NCBI GenBank assembly: GCA_946486375.1
Contig: CAMLTW010000002.1
Span: 372,001-436,000 of the forward strand
Reading direction: 5' to 3'
From: an uncultured Rikenellaceae bacterium
GTDB lineage: Bacteria; Bacteroidota; Bacteroidia; Bacteroidales; Rikenellaceae
Length of the DNA: 64,000 nucleotides
The notes under the pieces are model-generated. The model was not told the DNA's origin and ran no database searches. It worked only from the letters and a program-made list of their open reading frames with translations. This document shows positions 1 through 7,880 of the stretch, piece after piece (position 1 is the stretch's first letter; each line of letters opens with the position of its first letter). A program made the position numbers and the translations under genes.

Positions 1-357
1 CGAATCGATGCACAAAACGATGGCCGATACCTCCGGGTCGGCGTCCAACTGCCGAATCATTTGCCCGTAAGTCTCCATGCCGTAAGCACACACCGGATCA
101 TACTTGGTCAGAACGCCTGTGATGTTCACAACGCCCACGTTATGCACGGCCCCGGAACCTTCGGCCCGGTAGGGTCGGATATAGGCCACTCTTGCCTGGT
201 CTTCACGCTCCACGGGCTCGAAGTCCTGCATCGGGGAGAATACCCCCGAAAGCAAATATCCGAGACCACCGGCCTTTTCCTTGGAAAGAAGCCAGGGTTC
301 GGATAGGATGGAGCGGATGATATTGTAGTTGCGAATCATTGACGATAAATTTTTCAC
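1..357 (-). CDS. S49-family prohead protease, N-terminal 119 residues (window edge)
   Basis: Fragment of the 408-aa gene seen whole at 34981-36207. It breaks off at the window edge inside the IDSPGG motif, before the catalytic serine. The longest frame starts with GTG at 357; an ATG at 339 (MIRNYN) is an equally good start. The truncation is only the edge of the window, not a mutation. Confidence 0.85.
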   Translation of the reverse strand, partial: MKNLSSMIRNYNIIRSILSEPWLLSKEKAGGLGYLLSGVFSPMQDFEPVEREDQARVAYIRPYRAEGSGAVHNVGVVNITGVLTKYDPVCAYGMETYGQMIRQLDADPEVSAIVLCIDS

Positions 358-384
358 TACTACAATGTTAGAGGAAAAAGTGCC

Positions 385-825
385 TTATATAAAGGACTCG
401 GCCGCCGGCGGACGCGGGGTGTTCCACTCCACCTTGATTTTGTAGCCGCGGAAAGAACCGGGCGTTCCTTCGATGTTTTTTTCCCGCGTAATGACAAGGC
501 GGATAGAGGAGCCTCCCAGCACGACGCCCCATCCGTTTATGTCGGTTATGCGGATGTTACGGGCCTTCCGAAAGCGGTTTACCGCCGCCTCGCTTTCGGA
601 GGTGATTCCCGCGATTTTAAAACTTAGGGTGCATTTGTAGAGGGAACCCTGGCTGCTGCGGGTTTCCTTTTGCCCATAGGCGGCCGACCCCTTTTGAAAA
701 GGCATAGGAACATAGGATTGTTCCACCCCGGCGATGGGGGCGGTCCGGCTCTCGATCCGGATAATGTAGGAAATGTTCATCGTTTGCAGGTTGGTTTGCG
801 TCCAAAGAGGTACGAAATTTCCCAT
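385..825 (-). CDS. Phage protein of unknown function, 146 aa
   Basis: Not recognised. It lies between the 176-aa gene and the S49 protease in the same direction, so it is probably the last gene before the head genes. The body (from about residue 16) looks like an all-beta soluble protein with alternating hydrophobic residues and no signal peptide or membrane segment. An internal ATG at residue 16 (MNISYI) may be the true start. It could be a small structural or head-associated protein. Confidence 0.7.
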   Translation of the reverse strand: MGNFVPLWTQTNLQTMNISYIIRIESRTAPIAGVEQSYVPMPFQKGSAAYGQKETRSSQGSLYKCTLSFKIAGITSESEAAVNRFRKARNIRITDINGWGVVLGGSSIRLVITREKNIEGTPGSFRGYKIKVEWNTPRPPAAESFI

Positions 826-857
826 TTTGGATGCAAAATTTTATAATTAATTGATAA

Positions 858-1388
858 TTAGTTGCTTGACTTCTTTTTCATGGTTTCGCGGGCCAGCGCG
901 GCGGCCGCATACGCCTTTTTTCGCAGTTTTTCCTCGAACCTTCGAAGGGTCGAAAGTTCCTTGCGATAGTACCGCTTCTTCATCGTTTCGATGTCCCCGT
1001 GGAAAATCTCCATCTGGTTCTCGACGATGAACATGGCGATGATGTCTTTTAGTTTGAAACCTTGGATACGGGATTCGGTGCAAAAGGAAATGAAATTGAT
1101 GTCGAATTCCTTGCGGAGTACCGCGTTGATCTTGGCCGTGCCTTCCGAGGTCACAAATAAACACTTATTTCGCAGCGATTCCGTGTACCGAGACTGTGGA
1201 AGGTGAAAGACGACGGTCGTATCATCATCCGCTTCCTGGACGGGGTAGTCGGCCGTTTGGACCAGGGAACATATCACGGTACCGGTGAACGTATCCATGG
1301 TAACGGCATAGCCGCCCCCAACCCGCTCGAAAAGCCCTGGAAGGTAACTTCGGAGAATAGGGTCCTTGATCTTAATCTTGACTTCCAT
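858..1388 (-). CDS. Phage protein of unknown function, 176 aa
   Basis: Not recognised. The N-terminal two thirds look globular. The last 50 residues are strongly basic and helical (KKRYYRKELSTLRRFEEKLRKK), ending in a lysine-rich tail, which could bind nucleic acid or pack against a partner. It is the first gene after the 398-bp repeat-bearing gap, so it would head the late transcript if that gap holds the late promoter. Confidence 0.7.
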   Translation of the reverse strand: MEVKIKIKDPILRSYLPGLFERVGGGYAVTMDTFTGTVICSLVQTADYPVQEADDDTTVVFHLPQSRYTESLRNKCLFVTSEGTAKINAVLRKEFDINFISFCTESRIQGFKLKDIIAMFIVENQMEIFHGDIETMKKRYYRKELSTLRRFEEKLRKKAYAAAALARETMKKKSSN

Positions 1389-1786
1389 AATGTGTGAAGA
1401 ATTTATATAAAATTATTGATTGTTAGCTGGTTAAAAATGACAACGGGGACGTTTTCGCGGGCCTTGCCTATGGCTTTTTTAAAAACGAGCCTGTTTTTAC
1501 ATGATTTTTTTACTTTCTCAATTTAATTACTACTCGTTTTTATAAGTGCAATGCTTTGAAAATTAAATATATGCAGTAGTAAGAAGACTTCGCCGCGGGT
1601 AAAAAGTAGTAAGTAGGTAGTAAGTGCATGATTTAGTATTTAAACTAATGATAATCAATATATTAAGTTAAAAAGTAGTAAGTAGTAAGATGATAGTACA
1701 AAGGATTTTTATGTTCATTAAAAAAATATATTTATATAACCGCATATAGATATACACGAATGCGCGGGTATGTGTGCGGGCGGGGT
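1389..1786. other. Gene-free 398-bp AT-rich region between replication and late genes
   Basis: No plausible gene. It contains five TAGTAAG heptamers (separate entry), long A/T tracts and no canonical TAnnTTTG box on the minus strand. Its place directly downstream of the VapE-like ATPase and upstream of the late genes suits a phage replication origin, a late-gene control region, or both. Confidence 0.6.
1577..1689. repeat. Five TAGTAAG iteron-like heptamers
   Basis: TAGTAAG occurs at 1577, 1607, 1618, 1676 and 1683, twice within the longer word AAAAAGTAGTAAGTAG. The spacing is irregular (30, 11, 58 and 7 bp), unlike CRISPR or a simple tandem repeat. Clustered short direct repeats in AT-rich DNA are typical of binding sites for a replication initiator or a regulator. 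Confidence 0.55.
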
Positions 1787-3043
1787 TCATCCTATCAGGG
1801 ATTTGAGGTGATATTTGTAAAGCCTTTCGCCGGCGCCGTAGATCATCTTGCGGGTGAAACCCAAACTTCGCAACGCTTCGCCCACGTGCCGGGGCGTGAT
1901 GTATCGGGCTACGTCGGCTTTGACCAGGCGAAGCCGGTGCAGCTCGGCCACCACTTCGGTAGGTGTCAGCCAGGTTTCCGTCTCCTCGGTGCCGTCCGGC
2001 AGCGTAAAGACCTGCTGCAGCAGAACGCTTGCGGGCGACTCGATGATGTACCGTTGGTTCACTTCGGCAAATTCGGCGTAGTCCTCCCGGTTGAGCCGGT
2101 AGCCGAAATCCGGATTTTCGCAAAGGGCCAGGGCTTCGGCCCAGAGGGCGTCCACGTCCACCTGCCCGGCATAGTTCCAGTCGATGTGCTCTATGTGCAG
2201 ACAAATGAACCGGCGCGTCCCCAGGGCCGGATACAGGAAGCCATGGCGGCTTCCCATCCGGTTATTGGTCGTAATCAGCACCGAGGCGATCCGCTGGCGG
2301 GGAATCGGACAAAGGTCCCCCCTCATTCGGACGGGGAGGGTGTGGGATGAAAGCAGCATCTTGAAATCTTCGGCCCGCGCGGGAGTGATCCCCCGCATCT
2401 CGTCGAACAGTACCAGAAAATTGGTCACCATGGCCTGGTCCGGATTGAAGGAGCGGTGGTCGGAACTGCTCGTGACGAACATGTCCTGAAGCGGGGCCGG
2501 ACAAAGAGAGCGCGCCAGGGCGGACTTTCCGTCGCCTTCGTCCTCGTTTACCAGCACCAGGGCCGCCTCGTTGGCATAGCGGCCTAAAGCACATGCGGCC
2601 GCGGCCGCCAACCAGCGGCGTATGTACCGCCCGGCCCGCTCCTGGTAGTATCCGCGCGGCCGGTCGCCGAACTCCCGTACCCGGATGTGAGAAATCAGCT
2701 TGTCGATGTGGGATTCTTCCGGCAGGTGGCCCCGCAGTCCGTCGAAGTATTCCTTCACCGGGTCGTAACGCTTGATTTGATTGGGCGACCGCAGAATCAT
2801 CTGAATCATTTGCCGGGTGTGGGGGATTCCTTCCTGCATCATGTGAAGGGAAATATCGTCGACCGAAACCGGAAAGTTGTATAACTTTTTCAGCGACCGA
2901 ATCCGCATAACGGACGGATCGTAGCGGTTGGTCTCGATTTGGTAATTTGCCCGCAGAAAATCCGTGACCGGCGTTATCTTATCACAACCCTTGTCACTTG
3001 GAAGCGACAAGGGTTGTATTTTACGTTTTGAACGTACTTTCAT
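1787..3043 (-). CDS. VapE/VirE-like P-loop ATPase (phage primase-helicase type)
   Basis: 418 aa. It carries a Walker A motif GDGKS (residues 170-174) and a Walker B motif FLVLFDE (D214, E215), followed by TTNN, the pattern of the virulence-associated E / SF3-like helicase domain found in phage and mobile-element primase-helicases. No primase (AEP/Toprim) motif is visible in the N-terminal 150 residues. It follows the DnaB-like gene by 3 nt. A phage carrying both a DnaB helicase and a VapE ATPase presumably uses them together in initiating replication; the division of labour is inference. Confidence 0.82.
   Translation of the reverse strand: MKVRSKRKIQPLSLPSDKGCDKITPVTDFLRANYQIETNRYDPSVMRIRSLKKLYNFPVSVDDISLHMMQEGIPHTRQMIQMILRSPNQIKRYDPVKEYFDGLRGHLPEESHIDKLISHIRVREFGDRPRGYYQERAGRYIRRWLAAAAACALGRYANEAALVLVNEDEGDGKSALARSLCPAPLQDMFVTSSSDHRSFNPDQAMVTNFLVLFDEMRGITPARAEDFKMLLSSHTLPVRMRGDLCPIPRQRIASVLITTNNRMGSRHGFLYPALGTRRFICLHIEHIDWNYAGQVDVDALWAEALALCENPDFGYRLNREDYAEFAEVNQRYIIESPASVLLQQVFTLPDGTEETETWLTPTEVVAELHRLRLVKADVARYITPRHVGEALRSLGFTRKMIYGAGERLYKYHLKSLIG
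2984..3017. repeat. 12-bp perfect inverted repeat inside the start of the VapE-like gene
   Basis: ACAACCCTTGTC (2984-2995) and GACAAGGGTTGT (3006-3017) are separated by 10 nt and lie at codons 9-20 of the gene. There is no U-tract, so it is not a terminator. It could be an mRNA stem controlling translation of the ATPase, or a DNA operator. Confidence 0.6.
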
Positions 3044-3046
3044 AGG

Positions 3047-4522
3047 TTAAAAAGGTAGAGCGTTTGTAGGGGTAGAATCAGAAAACGCGGGTAGGTAATC
3101 CTCGATGGTGGACAAATCGGGCGAATAGCGGAATGACACCTGCCCTGTGGCCCCGTCGCGCTGCTTACGGATGAATAGAAGGCCCATATCCGACGGAATG
3201 GGTGCGCCATTATCGTCGCAAAACTCCGTGTCCTTGTAGTAGGAAGGTCTGAACGGCATGATGACCAGGTCGGCATCCTGCTCGATGCCCCCCGACTCGC
3301 GCAGGTCATAGAGCTGGGGTTGTTTGTCGGCGCGGCTCTCGGCCGCGCGGTTCAGTTGACAGAGCAGCAGCACGGGAATTTCCAGCTCCAGGGCCAGGCG
3401 CTTCAAACCCCGGGATATTTCCGCTACTTCCCGTTCCCGGTTGTTACGATAACCGGTTGCTCCGGCTTCCGTCTCGATCAGTTGCAGATAGTCGATGACC
3501 AAAAGGTCCAGTTTACCCTTCCGCCTTCTGGCACGGGCCATGGATGAAAGGCGCGTCAGGGTCGCACCCGGACTATCGTAGATGGAAATCTCCAGACGCT
3601 CCAGCTCCCCGACGGCCTGCTGGTAGGCTTGCAGGTCCCCGGGTCTCATCCGCCCGGATTTAAGCCGGGAGCTATCCACTCCGGCGTAGGTACACACCAG
3701 GCGATCCGTCAGGGAAATATCCGACATTTCCAATGAAGTGACCGTAACATGGGCGCCGGCCAGCGCGGCCGACTTGGAAAATTTGAGCGCCAGCGCCGTT
3801 TTTCCCATGGCCGGCCGGGCCGCCAGGATAATCAGTTGTCCGGGACACATGCCGTTTGTGAGCCGGTCCAGGTCGGTAAGTCCGTAGGAAAGCCCCAGCA
3901 GTTCCCCGCGGTTGGCCCGGGCTATCCGCTCGTCTATGACCTTGCCGTGGCGCTGCAGAATCTCCCGGATGTGCTTTTCCGCACCGGCCCCGGCAAAGAG
4001 GGAATCCAGATGCCGGGTAACGGAGGTGTATTCGGCCATGATAGCGTCGAAGTCCCCCTCGTAGCACTTACCGGCCAGGGTCGAAAGCGTGGCGGCCATG
4101 GTCCGCATAACCCACAACTGACGCAAAATCTGGGCATGGAATAAGGTATGGATGCCGGTTCCCACACGCTGGGTCAACTGGGCCAGACAAGCCGCCCCGC
4201 CCACCTTCTCCAGCATCTGGCTTTCCTCCAGGCGACGGCCGACGGTGTATAGGTCAACGGGCTGGCCGTGGGCGGCCAGGTACTCGATGGCCCCGAAGAT
4301 GACCCCGTGCCTTTCATCATAAAACATATCGGAAGTAAGCCGGCCCGATAACTCGTGGTATAGCTGCCCTTCCAGGAGCAAGGCCCCCAAAACGGCCTGC
4401 TCGATCTTTTCATCGTGCGGTGGAACCAGGGCGAACGTGGATTCAGTTTTTCGGGACCGCGATGGTGATTTTTTGGCGTTGTCCATTATCGGTAGGGGTG
4501 TTGTTGGCGTTGCTTGTTTCAA
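3047..4522 (-). CDS. dnaB: Replicative DNA helicase, DnaB family (phage)
   Basis: 491 aa, 5'-3' ring helicase loaded at the replication fork. The DnaB N-terminal domain begins near residue 31. Walker A is ARPAMGKTA (K241), Walker B LLVIDYLQL (D344), and the C-terminal segment CQLNRA...DLRESGGIEQDADLV is the H3/H4 signature. It overlaps the upstream 164-aa gene by 80 bp; a second in-frame ATG at residue 13 would reduce the overlap to 44 bp without touching the conserved domain. It probably acts with the VapE-like ATPase just downstream. Confidence 0.95.
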   Translation of the reverse strand: MKQATPTTPLPIMDNAKKSPSRSRKTESTFALVPPHDEKIEQAVLGALLLEGQLYHELSGRLTSDMFYDERHGVIFGAIEYLAAHGQPVDLYTVGRRLEESQMLEKVGGAACLAQLTQRVGTGIHTLFHAQILRQLWVMRTMAATLSTLAGKCYEGDFDAIMAEYTSVTRHLDSLFAGAGAEKHIREILQRHGKVIDERIARANRGELLGLSYGLTDLDRLTNGMCPGQLIILAARPAMGKTALALKFSKSAALAGAHVTVTSLEMSDISLTDRLVCTYAGVDSSRLKSGRMRPGDLQAYQQAVGELERLEISIYDSPGATLTRLSSMARARRRKGKLDLLVIDYLQLIETEAGATGYRNNREREVAEISRGLKRLALELEIPVLLLCQLNRAAESRADKQPQLYDLRESGGIEQDADLVIMPFRPSYYKDTEFCDDNGAPIPSDMGLLFIRKQRDGATGQVSFRYSPDLSTIEDYLPAFSDSTPTNALPF

Positions 4523-4937
4523 AATTCACTTGAAAGAGGCTGGAGGTTCCCAGGGCCATGTAAAAGTCGATGGTTTTGCGGAAGACCTCCCGGTCGTTTC
4601 CGGAAAACTCCCGGATCGTGTTGAGCCGCGCCTGCTCCATGCGGCTTTTCATCAGAATGCCGTGCTGTTCGGCCAGGTAATCCTTGTAGAGTGCCCAATG
4701 GGCTGTAAACTCCTTATCCTGCCACGGGAACTTCACCGGCAGGGGTTGGACCGCTTCGGTGATCCGGCCATCCAGCTCGTTGGCCGTTTCGGTCACTTCC
4801 GCCCAGGATTTTTCCACGGCCTTGCGATGCCGTTCCCCGCCGCTCCCTGCCGGAAGGTTGGCGGCCATCGTCTCAATGTTCTTTCCGAGCTTCTCCAGCG
4901 CCCGGTAGTGCAATTCCCAAAATTTCAATAGGTTCAT
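4443..4937 (-). CDS. Early phage protein of unknown function, 164 aa
   Basis: Not recognised. Mostly alpha-helical and hydrophilic, with a flexible Asn/Thr-rich tail near the C-terminus (TSNANNTPTDNGQ). Its 3' end overlaps the start of the DnaB helicase gene, which suggests translational coupling, so a helicase-loader or replication-accessory role is possible. That is inference from position only; no P-loop of a DnaC-type loader is present. Confidence 0.7.
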   Translation of the reverse strand: MNLLKFWELHYRALEKLGKNIETMAANLPAGSGGERHRKAVEKSWAEVTETANELDGRITEAVQPLPVKFPWQDKEFTAHWALYKDYLAEQHGILMKSRMEQARLNTIREFSGNDREVFRKTIDFYMALGTSSLFQVNFETSNANNTPTDNGQRQKITIAVPKN

Positions 4938-4959
4938 CTTTAGCGCAATTTCCGTTGTG

Positions 4960-5358
4960 TTATTTAAGCTCCATTATCCGACGAATAAAACTTGCGGCCA
5001 GATTTACGTATAGTTCCCGGTTCGTGGAGGTAATCGAAGGATTGAAAACCGTATTGATATTGATATGGTCTTCCAGCATTTGAAGGGTCAGAACCACGCG
5101 GTGATCCGTGCGGGTGTCGCGAAATGTGACCTCTACGGTTTCATCCTCGGAAATGGGGGGAGAATCCAAACAAACCTCCTTTACATGATGGAGGGGGATT
5201 CCCAAGCGATTGCCGGATTTCTGTCCCTTTAAAATTACATTCCCTTCTTCCGGGTCATACGCTTGGAAGGAACCCCGGTAGAGGCTTTCATCGTTCATCA
5301 AAAGGGCAATATCGGTCCCTTTGGCAATTTCCATCTCTTGAAATTCTTGTTGTGTCAT
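4960..5358 (-). CDS. Early phage protein, 132 aa, possible Sm-like beta fold
   Basis: No family recognised with certainty. Residues 20-62 read as a run of beta strands with the pattern LYRGSFQAYDPEEGNVILKG followed by IPLHHVKEV, which resembles the Sm1/Sm2 arrangement of LSm/Hfq-type proteins. The remainder is helical. It sits in the early operon between two other small unknown genes. The Sm resemblance is by eye and weak. Confidence 0.65.
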   Translation of the reverse strand: MTQQEFQEMEIAKGTDIALLMNDESLYRGSFQAYDPEEGNVILKGQKSGNRLGIPLHHVKEVCLDSPPISEDETVEVTFRDTRTDHRVVLTLQMLEDHININTVFNPSITSTNRELYVNLAASFIRRIMELK

Positions 5359-5370
5359 AGGTGTTTGATT

Positions 5371-5592
5371 TTATGATTCGACTTGGTTGTTCCGCCATCT
5401 GGCGTAGGCCAGCACCAGGGCGCTGGTGTGTTCGCATTGGATCCGGGCGACGCGGTATTCTACCCCTTGCCGGGTAGTGAAAATGACTCGGTCCGTGGCC
5501 GGTTGGTAGATAAGTGATATGACGGCAGAGAAGTTATATTCCGTCCCGTTGTGGATGAAGCCATCCCGGTGTATTTGAAGTGTCGGTGTCAT
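5371..5592 (-). CDS. Small early phage protein, 73 aa
   Basis: Not recognised. All-beta in appearance (alternating hydrophobic pattern through FSAVISLIYQPATDRVIFTT), ending in a short helix. Same strand and close spacing as its neighbours, so it belongs to the early operon. The ATG at 5592 is used because the frame has no earlier start. Confidence 0.65.
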   Translation of the reverse strand: MTPTLQIHRDGFIHNGTEYNFSAVISLIYQPATDRVIFTTRQGVEYRVARIQCEHTSALVLAYARWRNNQVES

Positions 5593-5620
5593 ACTTGAAA
5601 GGAATTACCGGTGGTGACTG

Positions 5621-6040
5621 CTACTTCGGCCGGGCTTCTAAAATCGGCAAATTGGCCTCGGTAGGAACGTAGACTACTTTTTCGGGGACGTTGTTTTGCT
5701 GACGCACCCACAAATACTGGATGTAGGTAGGGGTGATCGAACCGTTTTCAATCCGGATAGCTTCGGCCGCACCTTTGGCCCGCTCCACTTCGGCCTGGGC
5801 GTTGAGCTTTTCGGCCTCCAGGTTCGCTTTGGCTTCTTCGATCTTGATACGGCGGTTCTGTTCGGCCTTTGCAAATTCCGCCTTCCCGCTCATCTCTTGT
5901 TGCCACACTTTGTAACGAGGACAGCCCGTCATACAAGTCAGGATGAAAAGAACCAGGAACCCGGCAATCATAAGCCAACCGGTCGCATAAAATGTGGTCC
6001 CTTCTGCGGCATACCTGTTTTTTGTCGAAAATAGTTTCAT
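5621..6040 (-). CDS. Membrane-anchored SPFH-tail-like phage protein, 139 aa
   Basis: One membrane segment at about residues 20-39 (GWLMIAGFLVLFILTCMTGC), then an alanine/glutamate-rich coiled coil at about 60-95 (EAKANLEAEKLNAQAEVERAKGAAEA split over two heptad blocks) like the segment that follows the SPFH domain in HflK/HflC, prohibitin and stomatin. The SPFH domain itself is missing: the membrane segment is joined directly to the coil. The C-terminal YLWVRQQNN is also reminiscent of that family. The cysteine at the end of the membrane segment is not in a convincing lipobox. A role at the host membrane, perhaps on FtsH-HflKC, is speculation. Confidence 0.72.
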   Translation of the reverse strand: MKLFSTKNRYAAEGTTFYATGWLMIAGFLVLFILTCMTGCPRYKVWQQEMSGKAEFAKAEQNRRIKIEEAKANLEAEKLNAQAEVERAKGAAEAIRIENGSITPTYIQYLWVRQQNNVPEKVVYVPTEANLPILEARPK

Positions 6041-6079
6041 AGTATTAATTTTTAGTGCCTTACGGCGGTTGTTGTGTGA

Positions 6080-6346
6080 TTACAGTTTTTCAAATTCTTC
6101 CTCCAGGCGCTCTTTCTCTTTCAAAACCGCTTGATATACGATTTCGGTCAGATTTACCGAGGCCAGCGGGGGAAGGCGGTAAGTCACCGTATTATCGTCC
6201 CAGTCGTTGGCCTGGATGCACACTTTCGGATGCCGGTCGATCAGGGTGCCGTCTTCGCACGTGTAGAGAAAACACTCCAGGATTTCTTCGCAGTTCTTGA
6301 TTTCGGTGTATAACTCGTTGAGTTTTTCCAGTTGTTCTTTTTTCAT
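6080..6346 (-). CDS. Small early phage protein, 88 aa
   Basis: Not recognised. Charged, helix at each end (MKKEQLEKLNELYTEIKN and LKEKERLEEEFEKL) around a central cysteine-bearing beta region. Its ATG overlaps the TGA of the methyltransferase stub just upstream (ATGA), so it is translationally coupled to that reading frame. Confidence 0.65.
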   Translation of the reverse strand: MKKEQLEKLNELYTEIKNCEEILECFLYTCEDGTLIDRHPKVCIQANDWDDNTVTYRLPPLASVNLTEIVYQAVLKEKERLEEEFEKL

Positions 6347-6453
6347 GGCTTATGTATTTGATTATTAGAATTATATACTTCATACAGCATGGAAGTGCCG
6401 CCCGCCCCACAAAAGAGGTCGATGTACAGGCTATTGATTCTCTCTCGATTCAT
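6343..6453 (-). pseudogene. Stub of a C5-cytosine DNA methyltransferase (36 codons)
   Basis: A short frame begins with ATG at 6453 and reads MNRERINSLYIDLFCGAGG, then TSMLYEVYNSNN, to a TGA at 6343. IDLFCGAGGTS is the SAM-binding motif I at the N-terminus of m5C methyltransferases (usual length over 300 aa). Motifs IV-X, including the catalytic PC, are absent, so it cannot methylate DNA. It is either a deletion remnant or a retained leader peptide, since its stop overlaps the next start codon. Confidence 0.72.
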
Positions 6454-6464
6454 AGTTGTAGTTT

Positions 6465-7196
6465 TTACAAGGCCATCCTTTGCTGGGATTGGTGATACAG
6501 CAACCGCTGCCTGGCGTTGCGGAAATAGGTTTCATCCCGTTCAATAACCGTTAAATCAAATCCCAGGTTATAGGCCGCAAGGGCAATGCTCATAGACCCT
6601 CCATGCGTGTCCAAAATCTGCCATCCGGCCTGGGCGTAGTTGGTCAATAGCCATTCATAGAGACTGACGGGTTTTTGCGTGGGATGAATCTTCTTTTCCC
6701 GGTTAGCTCCTCCCGTGGTAGAAATGCGAACCATACGTGCCGGTTTGTCAAAGGAGGTCCAGGCAAGTTCAAATTGCGAAAAGTTGGTCCAGGGCTGTTT
6801 TTTGTCCCAGCAGATGATACCGCGCGAAGGAGGAAGGTCAAAATAGTTTCCGCCCCAGATAATCTGGTTTCGGCTCACACGGAATAACTCCGTAAAATAT
6901 TCTTTGGATGGAACCTCGTAATCCCACGTAATATGCATTGTTTGTAAGGCCCTGCCTTTTAATTTTCCTCCGCCGGAGTTTAGCCGTCCTTTTTTCAGCT
7001 TTACGGCTACGCTCTCTCCCGGATAGCCACCTTTTGAGCGGTGCCGGTTGGTTCCCATCTGCATATTCGGGCTGTTGATTCCGTACGGAGGGTCGACAAT
7101 AGCTAAATCAAAGGCATTGTCGGGTAGCTTGCAAAGAATATTCATGCAATCCTCCAAAATCAAATTGATTTTTCCGTATGTCTCTTTCGTTTCCAT
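6465..7196 (-). CDS. Beta-class DNA (adenine-N6 or cytosine-N4) methyltransferase
   Basis: 243 aa. Catalytic motif IV DPPY at 35-38 comes first; HPTQKP at 171-176 precedes the SAM-binding motif I region ILDTHGGSMSIA (194-205), the order that defines the beta class. No restriction endonuclease lies beside it, so it is an orphan phage methylase, probably protecting phage DNA from host restriction or marking it for regulation. The motif I glycine pattern is THGGSM rather than FxGxG, a common variant in phage enzymes. Confidence 0.92.
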   Translation of the reverse strand: METKETYGKINLILEDCMNILCKLPDNAFDLAIVDPPYGINSPNMQMGTNRHRSKGGYPGESVAVKLKKGRLNSGGGKLKGRALQTMHITWDYEVPSKEYFTELFRVSRNQIIWGGNYFDLPPSRGIICWDKKQPWTNFSQFELAWTSFDKPARMVRISTTGGANREKKIHPTQKPVSLYEWLLTNYAQAGWQILDTHGGSMSIALAAYNLGFDLTVIERDETYFRNARQRLLYHQSQQRMAL

Positions 7197-7208
7197 AATT
7201 CGGAGAAA

Positions 7209-7445
7209 TCAAAATTCATCTTCGCATCCCCGGATGTTATAAAAGGGCGGCCTTTCCCCGCAGCAGTATTGACCTTGGAAGTCCGCCAGCAGAGACCACA
7301 GTTGATCCGAATAATCGTCACCCTCTTTGTAATCGGTCTTCCAGGATAAATGCGGCGAAATCTTTTGTAATCGGTGGTTTTTCTCATTCAGTATTTGCGC
7401 CCCGCAGGCGGCCAGCGTCACGCATACACGGTCGTTCAGTTCCAT
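7209..7445 (-). CDS. Small early phage protein, 78 aa
   Basis: Not recognised. I place the start at the ATG beginning MELNDRVCVT; the longer frame adds 13 basic residues of little conviction. It has several cysteines (CVTLAAC, YCCGE), which could bind metal, though no classical zinc-finger spacing is evident. It is 12 nt upstream of the methyltransferase start. Confidence 0.6.
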   Translation of the reverse strand: MELNDRVCVTLAACGAQILNEKNHRLQKISPHLSWKTDYKEGDDYSDQLWSLLADFQGQYCCGERPPFYNIRGCEDEF

Positions 7446-7452
7446 ATCTTTA

Positions 7453-7635
7453 TTATTTTTTGACTTCTTCCAAAGTTTTCTCAAGTGTCCGGATCAAGAT
7501 TACGATGATCCGTTTCTCATCGGATTCCAGTTCACAATCCTGGACTGACCGGGACAATGCGTCCCGAATCATCAGCACCTGGCGGCGGTTCAGGTCGATC
7601 AGGTTGATACCGGTGATGGATTGCTCAGCGTACAT
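7453..7635 (-). CDS. Small early phage protein, 60 aa
   Basis: Not recognised; predicted helical, with a leucine-rich C-terminal helix (IIVILIRTLEKTLEEVKK). The ATG at 7635 lies 2 nt after the stop of the upstream excisionase-like gene; a TTG two codons earlier is possible but less likely. Confidence 0.6.
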   Translation of the reverse strand: MYAEQSITGINLIDLNRRQVLMIRDALSRSVQDCELESDEKRIIVILIRTLEKTLEEVKK

Positions 7636-7637
7636 GG

Positions 7638-7868
7638 TCAAAATCGTTTAACGGACTCCCTATGACGTTCGACCAATTCATCTAACTGCTTTACAGAATA
7701 AATGATATGTTTCCCTAAACGGCTCCAGGCTATTTCTCCTTGGTTTCTGAGTTTTAGCCAGAACGTACGTTCCCCGAAGCCTAAATAAACCCCTGCTTCC
7801 TCTTGAGTCATCCATCTTTTCGGAAGTGGTTCGACCTTACATAAAACGACTTCTTTCTTTTTGGCCAT
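7638..7868 (-). CDS. Excisionase-like helix-turn-helix protein (HTH_17 type)
   Basis: 76 aa. RWMTQEEAGVYLGFGERTFWLKLRNQG followed by RLGKHIIYSVKQLDELVERH (given in parts) is the winged MerR-like HTH of the excisionase/DNA-binding family, with the typical G-K-x-I-x-Y wing. Being second in the early operon of a phage with a tyrosine integrase, it is the best candidate for Xis, or for a Cro/activator-like regulator. Confidence 0.78.
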   Translation of the reverse strand: MAKKKEVVLCKVEPLPKRWMTQEEAGVYLGFGERTFWLKLRNQGEIAWSRLGKHIIYSVKQLDELVERHRESVKRF

Positions 7869-7880
7869 AGTGGATAACTT

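Noticed and set aside
1577-1689. CRISPR array
   Set aside because: The repeats are 7-bp words with irregular 7-58 bp spacing and there are no cas genes nearby.
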